From: Aestuariibaculum suncheonense
Lineage (GTDB): Bacteria; Bacteroidota; Bacteroidia; Flavobacteriales; Flavobacteriaceae
Reading direction: 5' to 3'
DNA length: 64,000 bases
NCBI RefSeq assembly: GCF_014596935.1
Contig: NZ_JACVXC010000001.1
Coordinates: forward strand, 678,783 to 742,782
Positions 9,145 through 18,105 of the stretch are shown here, one piece after another. The stretch's first letter is position 1; each line of letters begins with the position of its first letter. The translations under genes were made by a program, and so were the position numbers. The notes under the pieces were generated by a model. It did no database searches, was not told the origin of the DNA, and was given only the letters and a program-made list of their open reading frames with translations.

Positions 9145-9232
9145 GACTTGTAATATTTAGCATAAAACCAACCCCTTACTTAAAGGTACGAAATTTAATG
9201 AGAGGTTGTTACTCATAAAAGGATTTATTAGT

Positions 9233-9262
9233 CATAAAAAAAACGCCCTTATAAGGGCGTTT
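9233..9262 (-). terminator. intrinsic terminator of the beta-helix/GH36 unit
   Basis: A perfect 22-bp palindrome (AAACGCCCTTA plus its complement, 9241-9262) is followed on the minus strand by eight Ts. It lies 25 nt beyond the stop of the beta-helix gene. Confidence 0.88.
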
Positions 9263-9286
9263 CGGTTTAAAGAATTTGGTTATGTT

Positions 9287-11614
9287 TTAGTCTGTGTTTA
9301 ATACTAAATCTATTCTTTTTTGGTTTCTAATTACTTTAATTTTTAATTGCTTTCGCCAACGGTTTCCTTGGTATTTACTTAAAAGTTCCGAAGTGTTTTT
9401 AATAGGTTCATTATCTATAGCTATAATAACATCATCAGCCTGTAAACCGGAATGGTTAACTTGGCTGTCTGCCTTTATGTTTAAAACAATAACACCATTC
9501 ATATCAAACAATCCAGAAGCCGATTGTTCTTCGGGTGTTTCAATATTTTTAAGTGTAGCACCCAACCATTCCAGAGTTTTACTTTTGGTGTTGGTAAGTG
9601 ATTGAATCTGTAACGCCGGAATATTCGGTTGTTTGGCTAAAGCTTTTAATTCCGGGTTTTGAACACCAAATTGATCCATTGGGAAATTTTTGAACCCTAC
9701 TTGTAAAGCAATCGAATTTTCAGAAACCGTAAAGTCTCCATCCTTTGGATTTATAAACATGGGATTTCCATATACACTATGTTCATCAGTGTGGTTTTGT
9801 TGCGCTAAGGCCAAAGCAGTACTGTCAGGAAACACATTATAGTCGACTTCTTTTCCCCAGCCTTTCAGACGTATCGGGAAATGTTTGGTCATCGAGATGT
9901 TGTGTTTAAAAATGTCTTCACTATTGTCGAACCATACATGAGGGTGAAAACCATTATTCACCATGATATTATTTTCTACTACACGGTAAAAGCCTTCACG
10001 AAGCTTGATGCCACCATTAAGGCAGAGGTTATTGTAAATGTGGTAATTCGAAGAGCCGTCATCCAGGTCAATATCCCATCCGTGATTACAATGAAAGCGG
10101 TTGTTACGAATGATGGTGGTATGCATAGCATCCCAATATGGCATTTTTGGATTGGCGTGTACTAAACTGTCAATCGTGTTGTATCTTGGGTGCCAGTACC
10201 GATCACGTCCCCATGAATTGAAAGCACCGTGGTCGCTGGTTTCTAAAACGGTATTAAACACATCGTTGTACTCAATAATATGTCCGCCCCAGGTACCTTC
10301 ACTCACATTAATTCCGGCACGTGGTACATTGTAAATGCTATTGTTTTTAACATGGATCTTCATAGCCATAGATAATTGAACTCCGGCGACCTGTTTCTCA
10401 ATTTCTCCTATGTTATGAATAAGGTTGTTCTCAACCATGCCCTTGGAAGGGTATAAGTCGTTAGCAGGACCTTGAAGGGTGTCTAAGTCTTTTGAAGGTA
10501 AAAAGTTTCCATATTGAAATGAAGGCGAGCGTACCGCCGAAGGATCACCAACAAAGCTAATAGCTGAAGCGCCACAGTTGTAAATGTAGTTGTCTTTAAT
10601 TTCGGTGGTGATATTATAGCCATCAACAAAAATAACATTTCCTCCAAGGTTGGTGAATTCACAATCTTGAATGCTACAGTGTTCGGTGCCTTTAAAAGTG
10701 ATAGCACCTCCTCGGTATATGGTCCAGTCACTGCGCAGTAAGGGCTCGTATTCTTCCATAAAGGTAGGCTGGGTGTGTTTAAAGGTAATGCCTGTAATGT
10801 GAATGTTTTTAACAGGTTGTTCTAAGCTTCCTTTTATGTCTATCAGGTGTTTTAGAACTGAAACTTCAACACGGGCTGTTTTTAAATCTGTCCCTGGTTT
10901 AACCCATAGATAAAGCTTTTTGTCCTGTTTGTTATAATACCATTCTTTCTCGCTATCCAATTCTTCGAAAATATTTTCAACCATACGTAATTTTGGATGC
11001 ATGGCAGAGGGACGGTTGTTTTGGTGTCCACCGGTAAGTTGTAGCTCTCCATCTTCATTAATACCTGTTATTTGGTAGTGAAATCCACCCCAGCGTCCGC
11101 TGTGCATGGCGTGTACATAACCACCAACAGGATTGTTCCAGCCACTTATACGTTCTTTAGAGATAGCATCAGCCGCATGGCCTTGCCAGGCACCACCATT
11201 AGCATCATAGTTAGGGTAGCGTGCCAGAATTTGTTTTTCGCCATTTACAAATACTTGATTAAAGTCTATCGTTTCATCAATAGTGGTTACCCATATACTA
11301 TCGTTATAAGGCGTCCAGGAGGTTTTAATAACTTTAGAGCCTTTAATACTGACTTTTGATTTGTCTTCACCAATAATGTCTAAATTATTTAATTCAGGAG
11401 TAATGATTAAGGGGGCAGTAAGGTGGTAATCACCTGCTAATAACTTAATACTAACCTGGTCTGTACCATTGGTTTTGGCTGTTTTTGCTAAATCAAGAGC
11501 TTTTTGTAAACTTTGTACGGGCGACTGTTTAGCCCCTTGATTGCCATCATTACCGTTAGGGCTCACAAAAATTTCTACAGGTAGCCTATGGCATCCTGTA
11601 AGAATAAGTAGCAC
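9287..11614 (-). CDS. secreted parallel beta-helix lipoprotein with C-terminal PDZ domain (possible GH141-like)
   Basis: The frame from the GTG at 11614 gives 775 residues. The mature protein begins VEIFVSPNGNDGNQGAKQSPVQ, the usual start of Pel-superfamily right-handed beta-helix enzymes, with coils such as IHITGITFKHTQ, CSIQDCEFTNLGGNVIFV and VENNLIHNIG. A PDZ domain (~690-775: VNHSGLQADDVIIAIDNEPIKN) closes the protein. GH141-like glycosidases have this layout, but the assignment is tentative. The GTG start gives a signal without positive charges. An ATG at 11649 would add MLKKKTFVLSVLV but is out of frame by one base in a run of ten As. It follows the GH36-like gene in the same direction (about 10-50 nt gap). 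Confidence 0.75.
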   Translation of the reverse strand: MLLILTGCHRLPVEIFVSPNGNDGNQGAKQSPVQSLQKALDLAKTAKTNGTDQVSIKLLAGDYHLTAPLIITPELNNLDIIGEDKSKVSIKGSKVIKTSWTPYNDSIWVTTIDETIDFNQVFVNGEKQILARYPNYDANGGAWQGHAADAISKERISGWNNPVGGYVHAMHSGRWGGFHYQITGINEDGELQLTGGHQNNRPSAMHPKLRMVENIFEELDSEKEWYYNKQDKKLYLWVKPGTDLKTARVEVSVLKHLIDIKGSLEQPVKNIHITGITFKHTQPTFMEEYEPLLRSDWTIYRGGAITFKGTEHCSIQDCEFTNLGGNVIFVDGYNITTEIKDNYIYNCGASAISFVGDPSAVRSPSFQYGNFLPSKDLDTLQGPANDLYPSKGMVENNLIHNIGEIEKQVAGVQLSMAMKIHVKNNSIYNVPRAGINVSEGTWGGHIIEYNDVFNTVLETSDHGAFNSWGRDRYWHPRYNTIDSLVHANPKMPYWDAMHTTIIRNNRFHCNHGWDIDLDDGSSNYHIYNNLCLNGGIKLREGFYRVVENNIMVNNGFHPHVWFDNSEDIFKHNISMTKHFPIRLKGWGKEVDYNVFPDSTALALAQQNHTDEHSVYGNPMFINPKDGDFTVSENSIALQVGFKNFPMDQFGVQNPELKALAKQPNIPALQIQSLTNTKSKTLEWLGATLKNIETPEEQSASGLFDMNGVIVLNIKADSQVNHSGLQADDVIIAIDNEPIKNTSELLSKYQGNRWRKQLKIKVIRNQKRIDLVLNTD

Positions 11615-11661
11615 TAAAACGGATAATACGAATGTTTTTTTTTTAACATAATTGAGTTTAA

Positions 11662-13776
11662 TTAATTTAAAATTTTATTCCAGTCAACAGGAGTGGTGTT
11701 AAAGTTTAGAATGCGTATCTCTTTTGGTTTTAATATAATCTCAAGAGTATCACCAAAGGAATACTGAGATTTAAGCCCCTCTAAGTTATCTTCTAAAGGA
11801 GATGAAAGCCAAAAGCTGTCTTTTTGATTGCTAAGTCCTAATTTTCTATCAAGTTTTATAGCATAAATGCTTGTCTCCTCGCTGGGGTTATGAAAGGAAA
11901 TATAGCCTTGCTCTTTGTTCCAGGCCGTAAACCCGTAGGTTTTATTTTTTCGTGGGTCGCCTCCGTGCATTTTAACATGATTAAAAGTGGGGAAAACGTT
12001 TTCACTCCATTTTAAGCCTTCAGAAAGCACATCCCAGTCAGTTTCAGAAAGCACGTCTGGTTTGATATACAATTCGATAAATCCTGTGCCTCTAGACATG
12101 TTCATAAAGAGGTAATCTTTAAAGGAGTCTATGCTTTCTCCAGTTTTTGTCTTTTTGGGTTCATGATTAAAAATGGCCTGCATCGGGAATTTGGTATGCT
12201 CTGTTTTAAATATTTCATAGTATACCCCGTCTCTATAGGTGAGTTCTTCTGTTCTTGAGCTTCCTTTCGAGGCATCACCAGCATTAATCATCCATACCAC
12301 ATCAATGTATTGTAACCACCAAGGACTTAAGTAAGCACCATTAGTTATAGCTATAAACACTTCAGGGTTTATTTCAGCCATTTTGTTAAATATGGTTATT
12401 AATCGCTCGGTCCCATTAACCAGATAGTAGGTTTTTAGTTCATTATATTTGGCATCATTTAAAAGGCTATCATTGGCTTTTACGTTTTCCAGTCCTAATT
12501 GAGGCATTGCCGGAGTACCGCGTCCATTTAATTCAAAATCTCGGATGTTTAAATGCCCGAAGAGCCCGTCAAATTTATAGTAACTAATACCTTTACGAGT
12601 TAATTCTAAAACACGGTCTTCCAGTTTTTGCATATATTTCTCTCCAGTCATAGACATGGATAACTGTAAGCTTTCGTATCCTTGATTTCCAAGTTTTTTT
12701 ACCATGTTTCTGGCGCCAAAAAAACAGCCAGGACTCAGCCAAAGGCCTAGTGTAGATTGTAAGGAATCTACGCGATTAAGAGTTTCTTTAAAATCAGGCG
12801 TAAACTTGTCGTTAATTTTCCAAAGTTCATCACCCCAGTCTGATTCTGGTCTTCTACTATCCTGCCAGCCATCATCTATAACATAAGCATTTAATGGTGT
12901 AACTCCTCTTTTGTCAACAAGTTCTGTATGGATTTTTTCTACACTGCTTTTAAAGTTTTCTTTATTGACTTTGGTCAGGTAATCAAACCACGAATTATAT
13001 TGTACCTGTAGTCGTAGAGGGCGAATACGAATATCCTCAATATAGTTGTAAAAAGCGTCGTCAATAAAGGAGTAATCGTCAGCGACACCACAAACAGCAT
13101 TATAAGAAGTAAAGGTTTGTTTAGGGAGAATTTTGTTTCCCCATAAATAGCCGCAATTTAAGGTGTTGTTTGTTACTTTGTTAGTAGCAGCCGGAAATTC
13201 AATACCCCAAAAGGTTGCGCTGGTTTTGTCGTAAAGCGGTTGTCCTAATCCTGGTTTCCAGTTGGCATGAGCCTGAGACGTAATAGCTTCTTGTTGATAA
13301 GGTTGGTAGGCACCGTTAGAAGTTACTGATTCTACATCTATTCGCTCCAGTGTTAAAGCTTGGTTAGAAATTATCGACAATTGTTTTCTTATATAATGTG
13401 CTTTGTCAGATAGGGAGTAATGTAGTTTTAGCTCTAATTTATGTTTTTTATTTTTTAATTTAAAAACAAGATGTTGTGTTTGCGCTGTTTTAAAGCTTTT
13501 ACTGCTAATGACTTTAAAATCAGAAGTTGTTAATGTAATATCCCCTTCTGGTATATCAGTTCCTTTAGAAATTCTTAGTTTAAATTCATCAACCAAAGTA
13601 GGTATAAGTGTTGATCCATTTAGTTTGTTAACAATTTTTGTGGTTATGAGGTGACCATCTTTAACAGATAGGTTTCTGCCTATATAATCGTTTTCAATAA
13701 CATGTTCATTTTTCTTTGAAAAACTAAGGAGTAGTAATGCTAAAAATAAAAATGGTAATAGGTTTTTTGTTTTCAT
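11662..13776 (-). CDS. GH36-like secreted alpha-galactosidase-type glycoside hydrolase
   Basis: This 704-residue protein has an N-terminal signal (~1-19) and an N-terminal beta-supersandwich. The (beta/alpha)8 barrel shows clan GH-D landmarks: QYNSWFDYLT (~258), VIDDGWQD (~300), LGLWLSPG (~345) and YYKFDG (~398), where the Asp of KFD is the expected nucleophile. WMINAGDASKG around 497 is a candidate acid/base region. These are features of GH36/GH27-type retaining alpha-galactosidases. The sequence is divergent, so exact substrate specificity cannot be stated. It is the first gene of a two-gene unit with the beta-helix protein and has a promoter and a putative LacI-type operator upstream. Confidence 0.75.
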   Translation of the reverse strand: MKTKNLLPFLFLALLLLSFSKKNEHVIENDYIGRNLSVKDGHLITTKIVNKLNGSTLIPTLVDEFKLRISKGTDIPEGDITLTTSDFKVISSKSFKTAQTQHLVFKLKNKKHKLELKLHYSLSDKAHYIRKQLSIISNQALTLERIDVESVTSNGAYQPYQQEAITSQAHANWKPGLGQPLYDKTSATFWGIEFPAATNKVTNNTLNCGYLWGNKILPKQTFTSYNAVCGVADDYSFIDDAFYNYIEDIRIRPLRLQVQYNSWFDYLTKVNKENFKSSVEKIHTELVDKRGVTPLNAYVIDDGWQDSRRPESDWGDELWKINDKFTPDFKETLNRVDSLQSTLGLWLSPGCFFGARNMVKKLGNQGYESLQLSMSMTGEKYMQKLEDRVLELTRKGISYYKFDGLFGHLNIRDFELNGRGTPAMPQLGLENVKANDSLLNDAKYNELKTYYLVNGTERLITIFNKMAEINPEVFIAITNGAYLSPWWLQYIDVVWMINAGDASKGSSRTEELTYRDGVYYEIFKTEHTKFPMQAIFNHEPKKTKTGESIDSFKDYLFMNMSRGTGFIELYIKPDVLSETDWDVLSEGLKWSENVFPTFNHVKMHGGDPRKNKTYGFTAWNKEQGYISFHNPSEETSIYAIKLDRKLGLSNQKDSFWLSSPLEDNLEGLKSQYSFGDTLEIILKPKEIRILNFNTTPVDWNKILN

Positions 13777-13799
13777 AGGATCCTATGGGAGTATTAGAG

Positions 13800-13813
13800 T
13801 GTGTTCAAGCACA
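13800..13813. promoter_or_regulatory. putative LacI-type operator upstream of GH36-like gene
   Basis: The 14-mer TGTGTTCAAGCACA sits 24 nt before the ATG. It matches the perfect palindrome TGTGTTCGAACACA found next to the lacI-type gene (49627-49640) at 12 of 14 positions. With flanking bases its arms GTGTG/CACAC pair perfectly. It lies just downstream of the predicted transcription start, a position suited to repression. An alternative reading is a simple 5'-UTR hairpin. Confidence 0.5.
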
Positions 13814-13839
13814 CCCGTTTTTTGCGTTTTTAGTTGTGT

Positions 13840-13870
13840 GCAAGATATAATGTTTTTTTACAATCTCAAA
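13840..13870 (-). promoter_or_regulatory. predicted promoter of the GH36-like/beta-helix unit
   Basis: On the minus strand TTTG (13867-13870) is followed after exactly 19 nt by TATCTTGC (13840-13847), close to the Bacteroidota TTTG-N19-TAnnTTTG consensus. The start of transcription would be near 13833, some 57 nt before the ATG. Confidence 0.45.
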
Positions 13871-14047
13871 ATGGTGATTTCAGGTAATGCAACGTATGAA
13901 AATACACCCTGATTAGGCTGTATTTTTATTTATAAAAAACAAGGTGTAAATATGAATTTACTTACTTGAGTTTTGTGGTGGATAGTATTTGAATCCGTAT
14001 TTTCTGATGGTTAATCAGGTTTGTTTTATTTAGTTATAGTGCTATGA

Positions 14048-14572
14048 CTAAAACCAGAAATTAACCCCAATGCTTAAGGAAGCTGCATTGTAATTTTTTT
14101 GATTAATATGGACATAAGACGCAGTTAAGGCCAGTTTTTCCTTAAAATAGTAACCAACCACCGGCCGTAAGTAGATGCCTCCAACATTATCATCTTCAAG
14201 ACCGCTGCCGAAATAATTTCCAAGATTACCATCAATGGCATAGCCTAAATCGAAACCAGCAGCCCAGGCAGTATTTAGTTTAACTCTGCCGCTGGCAGCA
14301 ATAGGAATATATATAGCAGGTAATGAATCAAAAGAACTGGCTGTACCATCTTCAAATAAATACATAACACCCACTGTTGGCCCTACATAAACCTTGTCAG
14401 ATACTTGCCAGGAATAGTATATGTTACCTTGAAGCGCAAAAGAATAAAAATCGGCAGAATCGGCTAAAGGTATGCCCACATTAGCTTCAAACCGAAACCC
14501 TTCCTGAGCATTAAGTTGATGAGAATAACAGATTAGGAAAAGGATTGCGATAAATGGCCACTTACTTGTCAT
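14048..14572 (-). CDS. outer-membrane beta-barrel protein
   Basis: These 174 residues have a clear signal peptide (MTSKWPFIAILFLICYSHQLNAQ). Alternating strands with aromatic belts follow (FALQGNIYYSWQV, VYVGPTVGVMYLF, GGIYLRPVVGYYF, LALTASYVHI), and the protein ends LSIGVNFWF, with the terminal Phe typical of outer-membrane barrels. It is probably an eight-stranded barrel of the OmpW/OmpX size class. It is monocistronic and lies between two carbohydrate-related units, but nothing ties it to them. Confidence 0.75.
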   Translation of the reverse strand: MTSKWPFIAILFLICYSHQLNAQEGFRFEANVGIPLADSADFYSFALQGNIYYSWQVSDKVYVGPTVGVMYLFEDGTASSFDSLPAIYIPIAASGRVKLNTAWAAGFDLGYAIDGNLGNYFGSGLEDDNVGGIYLRPVVGYYFKEKLALTASYVHINQKNYNAASLSIGVNFWF

Positions 14573-14709
14573 AATAGTTGTTTAAAAGTAAGAAGAAATA
14601 GCAGTTAAGGCTTTTATAAAGATACAATAAAAAATATTATGGAAATCTTAAAAAGTTTCTTAGAATCAAAAAAATACGCTCTAATCAAGGCATTTTTTTA
14701 TCAATAGTG

Positions 14710-15555
14710 TTACCTCAGTTCTGCAAATACCGGTAAGTGGTCTGAAACACAAAGACCGTTTGAACGACGATCATCTACGTGACGGTAATTAAGTATCGTA
14801 GCATTTTTAGTGAAAATATAATCGATTCGATTTTCTAAAGTAGCCATAGGATCAAAGTTATTAAAGGTACCCAAAGGTCCGTAAAACGGACTCATAGCAG
14901 ATTCCTGTCCGTCATCAAGAGCGGTCTTAAAGGTTTGTATAGCTGCGCTGTCGGGTGTGCTGTTTAAATCGCCCATTACAATCAGTTTTTCTCTGGTAAT
15001 GCCTAATTGCTCTATGGTTTTTAAAATCAGCTTAGCCGATTCCTCCTGTGCTTTAGGACCGATATGGTCGAAGTGGGTGTTAAACACATAGATCACTTCT
15101 CCCGTATGCCTGTTTTTAAACAACCCGTAAGTACAGATACGTTCCATAGAAGCATCCCAGCCCACCGATATTTCCTCTGGCGTTTCCGAGAGCCAGAAGG
15201 TATGTTGTTTTAATACCATGTATTTGCTGCTGTCGTAGTACAGGGCAGAGTATTCTCCTTTGGTTTTTCCGTCGTCACGACCTACACCAATATAGTCGTA
15301 ATTGCTGGTGTGTTCTTTTATAAATCTTACCTGATGTTGTAAACCTTCCTGAATCCCTAAAAAGTCGGGGTGGTAGTAGTTTATAAGCTTAACCACTTCA
15401 GTTTTGCGGTATTCCCACCAATTGGCTTTATCGTTGGCATTGTCGTAGCGAATGTTAAACGACATGACCTTGGTTTGTGCCTGAGTCGACAAACCAGCAA
15501 AAACCATGATTAAAAGAAGGCATCTGAAGTATGATGATTTATGTCTTATTTCCAT
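14710..15555 (-). CDS. secreted endonuclease/exonuclease/phosphatase-fold protein
   Basis: This 281-residue protein has a signal peptide (~1-27) and the full set of EEP-fold motifs: VMSFNIRYDN at the start, FLGIQEG (metal-binding Glu), FNTHFDHIG, VMGDLNSTPDS, RIDYIF and the terminal SDHLPVFAEL. The fold hydrolyses phosphodiesters or phosphomonoesters with Mg2+. Because the protein is secreted, extracellular nucleic acid, a phospholipid or a phosphorylated sugar is a likelier substrate than intracellular DNA. The start overlaps the end of the upstream sulfatase gene by 10 nt, so translation is probably coupled. Confidence 0.88.
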   Translation of the reverse strand: MEIRHKSSYFRCLLLIMVFAGLSTQAQTKVMSFNIRYDNANDKANWWEYRKTEVVKLINYYHPDFLGIQEGLQHQVRFIKEHTSNYDYIGVGRDDGKTKGEYSALYYDSSKYMVLKQHTFWLSETPEEISVGWDASMERICTYGLFKNRHTGEVIYVFNTHFDHIGPKAQEESAKLILKTIEQLGITREKLIVMGDLNSTPDSAAIQTFKTALDDGQESAMSPFYGPLGTFNNFDPMATLENRIDYIFTKNATILNYRHVDDRRSNGLCVSDHLPVFAELR

Positions 15556-16859
15556 TTCGGATGTTTCTGTAGTTCTTGTTCTAATGCGTTTTTAATGCTT
15601 TGCTCTTCAGGACTCAGAGAATCTAAAGGCAGCGGAGATGTTTCCAGTTTGTCATCGTTCAGATTAAAGAACCTGTTATTGGGATACAGTTTATAATCGA
15701 GTGAGCGTACAAATTGATTTCTATATTTACTCACATTTTGTCCCCATCGAGGGTCATAATGCACAAAGGCGGTTGCTCTGGGCAGATAGTCTTTACCGGT
15801 TAGTAGCGGATAGAAACTCTTTCCGTCAGATACCACTTCCGATTCTGTTAAATCTGCCAGTGTAGGGAAGAAGTCACTAAACTCAATCAGGTGATTAAAA
15901 ACCGATTTTTCTTTTATCTGTTCTGGCCAGTACACAATAAGAGGTACATGTGTCCCGGCATCAATAGTATTGCCCTTGCCTCCAATAATAAGTTCATTAT
16001 TAATGCGTGATTGTATGGTGGGGTGCGTACCATTATCGCCGGTAAAGATTACAATGGTATTATCTGCTAATTGTAAATCTTCAAGTTTTTGGGTGATCTT
16101 ACCGACTATTTTATCAGTGTAGGCTACCATGTCTTTAAAGTAAGTGGTGTCGTTTTTATAACGGTTTTCTCGGTCGTTCCAGGTTTTGGAATCTGGTGTA
16201 GGTACAAACGGATCGTGTACTAAAACCATAGGGTAATACACAAAAAACGGTTGGTCTTTTTTACGTTCTATAAAATCTAACACATAGTTTGAGAAGATAT
16301 CCGGACCGTAGTCGTCTGCATTTCGTTTCAGAAATTCACCATTCTGTTCAATAAGGGGGTCACTAAATCTTTCGCCATCAGCTCTGGTTTTTGTTAGTTG
16401 CCATAAGCAATACTCATCAAATCCAAACTTATTGGGGCGGGTATTATCATTCCAGTCACTAATACTATCCTTAAAAGATAAACCGTTTAACTGCCATTTC
16501 CCGGCAATACAGGTTTCGTATCCAGCATCCTGCATGAGGTTCCCAAAGGTATACTCCAAATTGTTCAAATGCCCGAAATACTCATAGTTTCGGTAGTTGT
16601 ATTTGCCTGTCATGATTTTTACGCGCGAGGGGGTACACAAGGGCTGTGATACACAGTTTTCGAATAACATGCCTTTCTCGGCTAATTTGTCAATATTAGG
16701 GGTGTTATAGGAAGTAGATCCGTAAGCACTCAGGCACTCGTAGCCCATATCGTCTACCATAATAAGTACCACATTGGGCTGTGTTTTTTCTGCCTGTTTT
16801 GAGCAGGAAATAGATAGCAGAGCTAAGAGGAGTAGTAAAGTTTTATTGATTAATTTCAT
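15546..16859 (-). CDS. family S1 sulfatase, lipoprotein
   Basis: These 437 residues have a lipobox SISC (Cys19), so the enzyme is membrane anchored. The formylglycine motif is C75-T-P-S-R, the standard C-x-P-x-R of type I sulfatases, preceded by VVLIMVDDMGY, whose Asp pair binds Ca2+. Further active-site pieces are GKWQLNG and IVIFTGDNGTHPT. The Cys must be converted to formylglycine by a maturase (anSME type in this group), which is not in the window. The gene is co-transcribed and overlaps with the EEP-fold gene, suggesting successive removal of ester groups from one substrate (inference). The substrate is unknown. Confidence 0.88.
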   Translation of the reverse strand: MKLINKTLLLLLALLSISCSKQAEKTQPNVVLIMVDDMGYECLSAYGSTSYNTPNIDKLAEKGMLFENCVSQPLCTPSRVKIMTGKYNYRNYEYFGHLNNLEYTFGNLMQDAGYETCIAGKWQLNGLSFKDSISDWNDNTRPNKFGFDEYCLWQLTKTRADGERFSDPLIEQNGEFLKRNADDYGPDIFSNYVLDFIERKKDQPFFVYYPMVLVHDPFVPTPDSKTWNDRENRYKNDTTYFKDMVAYTDKIVGKITQKLEDLQLADNTIVIFTGDNGTHPTIQSRINNELIIGGKGNTIDAGTHVPLIVYWPEQIKEKSVFNHLIEFSDFFPTLADLTESEVVSDGKSFYPLLTGKDYLPRATAFVHYDPRWGQNVSKYRNQFVRSLDYKLYPNNRFFNLNDDKLETSPLPLDSLSPEEQSIKNALEQELQKHPKWK

Positions 16860-16952
16860 TAGGTTTTGATGTTAGTAAATTTGAAATACCGATAAAACTA
16901 CATAATATTTTTTAGACCCTCAATTATGTGTTCGCTAAGGTATATTTTATCT

Positions 16953-17309
16953 TTAGCTTGTTTTGCCCTTTTCTATTTTGAAAAGTTCCATGCCTACAGA
17001 TAATTTAGTATGTGTTTTACAAGCCCAAAGCATACGGCCACTACAAAAACTTTCAAATTCTAAAGTCATGTTATCAGATTCTAGAATACAAATAATATCT
17101 CCTGATTTTATAATATCCCCTGGCTTAGCAAACCATTTTGTTACAGTTAGCTTGTCTTTTGTCCCCAAATCGGGTAGTATTATGGTCTGTACATCATCAG
17201 TTTGTTTATTAGCATGGTAACTGTAATTTGAAGTTTTTGAAGTCTCTTTAGTTAGCTTTCTTCGGTCTTTGTTACTAGGAAAGAGGCTTTTCAGAATGGT
17301 TTTTAACAT
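16953..17309 (-). CDS. lipoyl/biotinyl-like carrier domain protein lacking the modifiable lysine
   Basis: The 118 residues have a basic N-terminal 35 and then a single hammerhead domain of the biotinyl/lipoyl type: IILPDLGTKDKLTVTKWFAK, PGDIIKSGDIICILESDN, MTLEFESFCSGRM. In true carriers the hairpin turn reads E-(S/T)-D-K; here it is E77-S-D-N80, so the lipoate or biotin acceptor Lys is missing. The domain therefore probably serves as a structural or binding module. It has no enzyme subunits around it. The next gene upstream on the strand encodes a small membrane protein (17 nt gap). Confidence 0.7.
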   Translation of the reverse strand: MLKTILKSLFPSNKDRRKLTKETSKTSNYSYHANKQTDDVQTIILPDLGTKDKLTVTKWFAKPGDIIKSGDIICILESDNMTLEFESFCSGRMLWACKTHTKLSVGMELFKIEKGKTS

Positions 17310-17326
17310 AATATTGGAAAGGTCAA

Positions 17327-17554
17327 TTAATCGTTTCTGTAGAGTCTAAAGCCGAATTTTAGTAAAAAATAATCCAGAATGCCGATAGGAACATTTATGG
17401 TTAATAAACCAGCAAAGTAGCCCCAGTCGCCTGCTTGTTGATCTATCATAGCTTTACTAAATGCGGAAAGAATTAAAGGTGTTTTTGAAATCAATGAGAT
17501 TAGAAGGCTTATGCCAATAAAGATTAAAACGACGCTCAATAGTTTTTTTAGCAT
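17327..17554 (-). CDS. small two-helix membrane protein
   Basis: These 75 residues have an N-terminal hydrophobic helix (LLSVVLIFIGISLLISLI) and a second one (~45-63: GYFAGLLTINVPIGILDYFLL). I recognise no family. It is spaced 17 nt before the lipoyl-like gene and 23 nt after the secreted protein gene, so the three genes at 16953-18018 may form one transcript. Confidence 0.55.
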   Translation of the reverse strand: MLKKLLSVVLIFIGISLLISLISKTPLILSAFSKAMIDQQAGDWGYFAGLLTINVPIGILDYFLLKFGFRLYRND

Positions 17555-17577
17555 GTGTGTTATTTAAAAAGGCTTAG

Positions 17578-18018
17578 CTACAAATTTTGATAGTAAATTT
17601 TAGCAGACTCAGCCAGTTCCTCAGAAATCTTAGCATCAAAACTAAACGAATAAATCATCCATGTGTCTTTAGGTTTGTAGTACTGAAAAATAAAGCGTAG
17701 TGGCTGGCGGTCGTATTTAGCCATATAGCTTAAATGCACAAAACTACTTCCTAAAGATTTACTGTTTATCTTTTCGTTTCCATAGTATTCTCCAACATAG
17801 TCTTTGTTTAAACCTTCCAGCTGACTTTTTAAATTAGATATAGCGTCGGCATTTCTGGTAATCCAGCTGTTACTTTTATACAATTCATCAATAGCTTTTG
17901 AGGCACCCTCATTTTTAAAGGTTTTAAAAAAGGTATCTGTAATCTCCTGTGGTGTGTTTTGTGCAAAGCTTGTGGTAATACATATAGCAATAAGTAAGGC
18001 TGTTAGGTAAGTTTTCAT
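17578..18018 (-). CDS. small secreted protein of unknown function
   Basis: This 146-residue protein has a textbook signal peptide (1-19, ending TTSFAQ). The mature domain (TPQEITDTFFKTFKNEGASKAIDELYKSN) followed by beta-strands (FVHLSYMAKYDRQPLRFIFQYYKPKDTWMIYSFSFD) resembles NTF2-like or DUF3887-type cone-shaped folds, but I am not sure. It would be the promoter-proximal gene of the small operon with the two-helix protein and the lipoyl-like protein. Confidence 0.6.
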   Translation of the reverse strand: MKTYLTALLIAICITTSFAQNTPQEITDTFFKTFKNEGASKAIDELYKSNSWITRNADAISNLKSQLEGLNKDYVGEYYGNEKINSKSLGSSFVHLSYMAKYDRQPLRFIFQYYKPKDTWMIYSFSFDAKISEELAESAKIYYQNL

Positions 18019-18105
18019 AAGGTAGGGGGTTAGTATTTGTAATTTTCTTACAATATATATCGCTTTTCTGTAACTTCAAAATGGAAACCCTTACAAAATT
18101 AAGGG

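Noticed and set aside
10483-10731. Antisense or overlapping ORFs inside the beta-helix, sulfatase, GH2 and trp genes
   Set aside because: They are shadows of strongly supported genes and lack family similarity or initiation context.
9287-16859. A canonical polysaccharide utilisation locus with SusC/SusD
   Set aside because: No SusC- or SusD-like gene lies in the window; only hydrolase, sulfatase and barrel genes.
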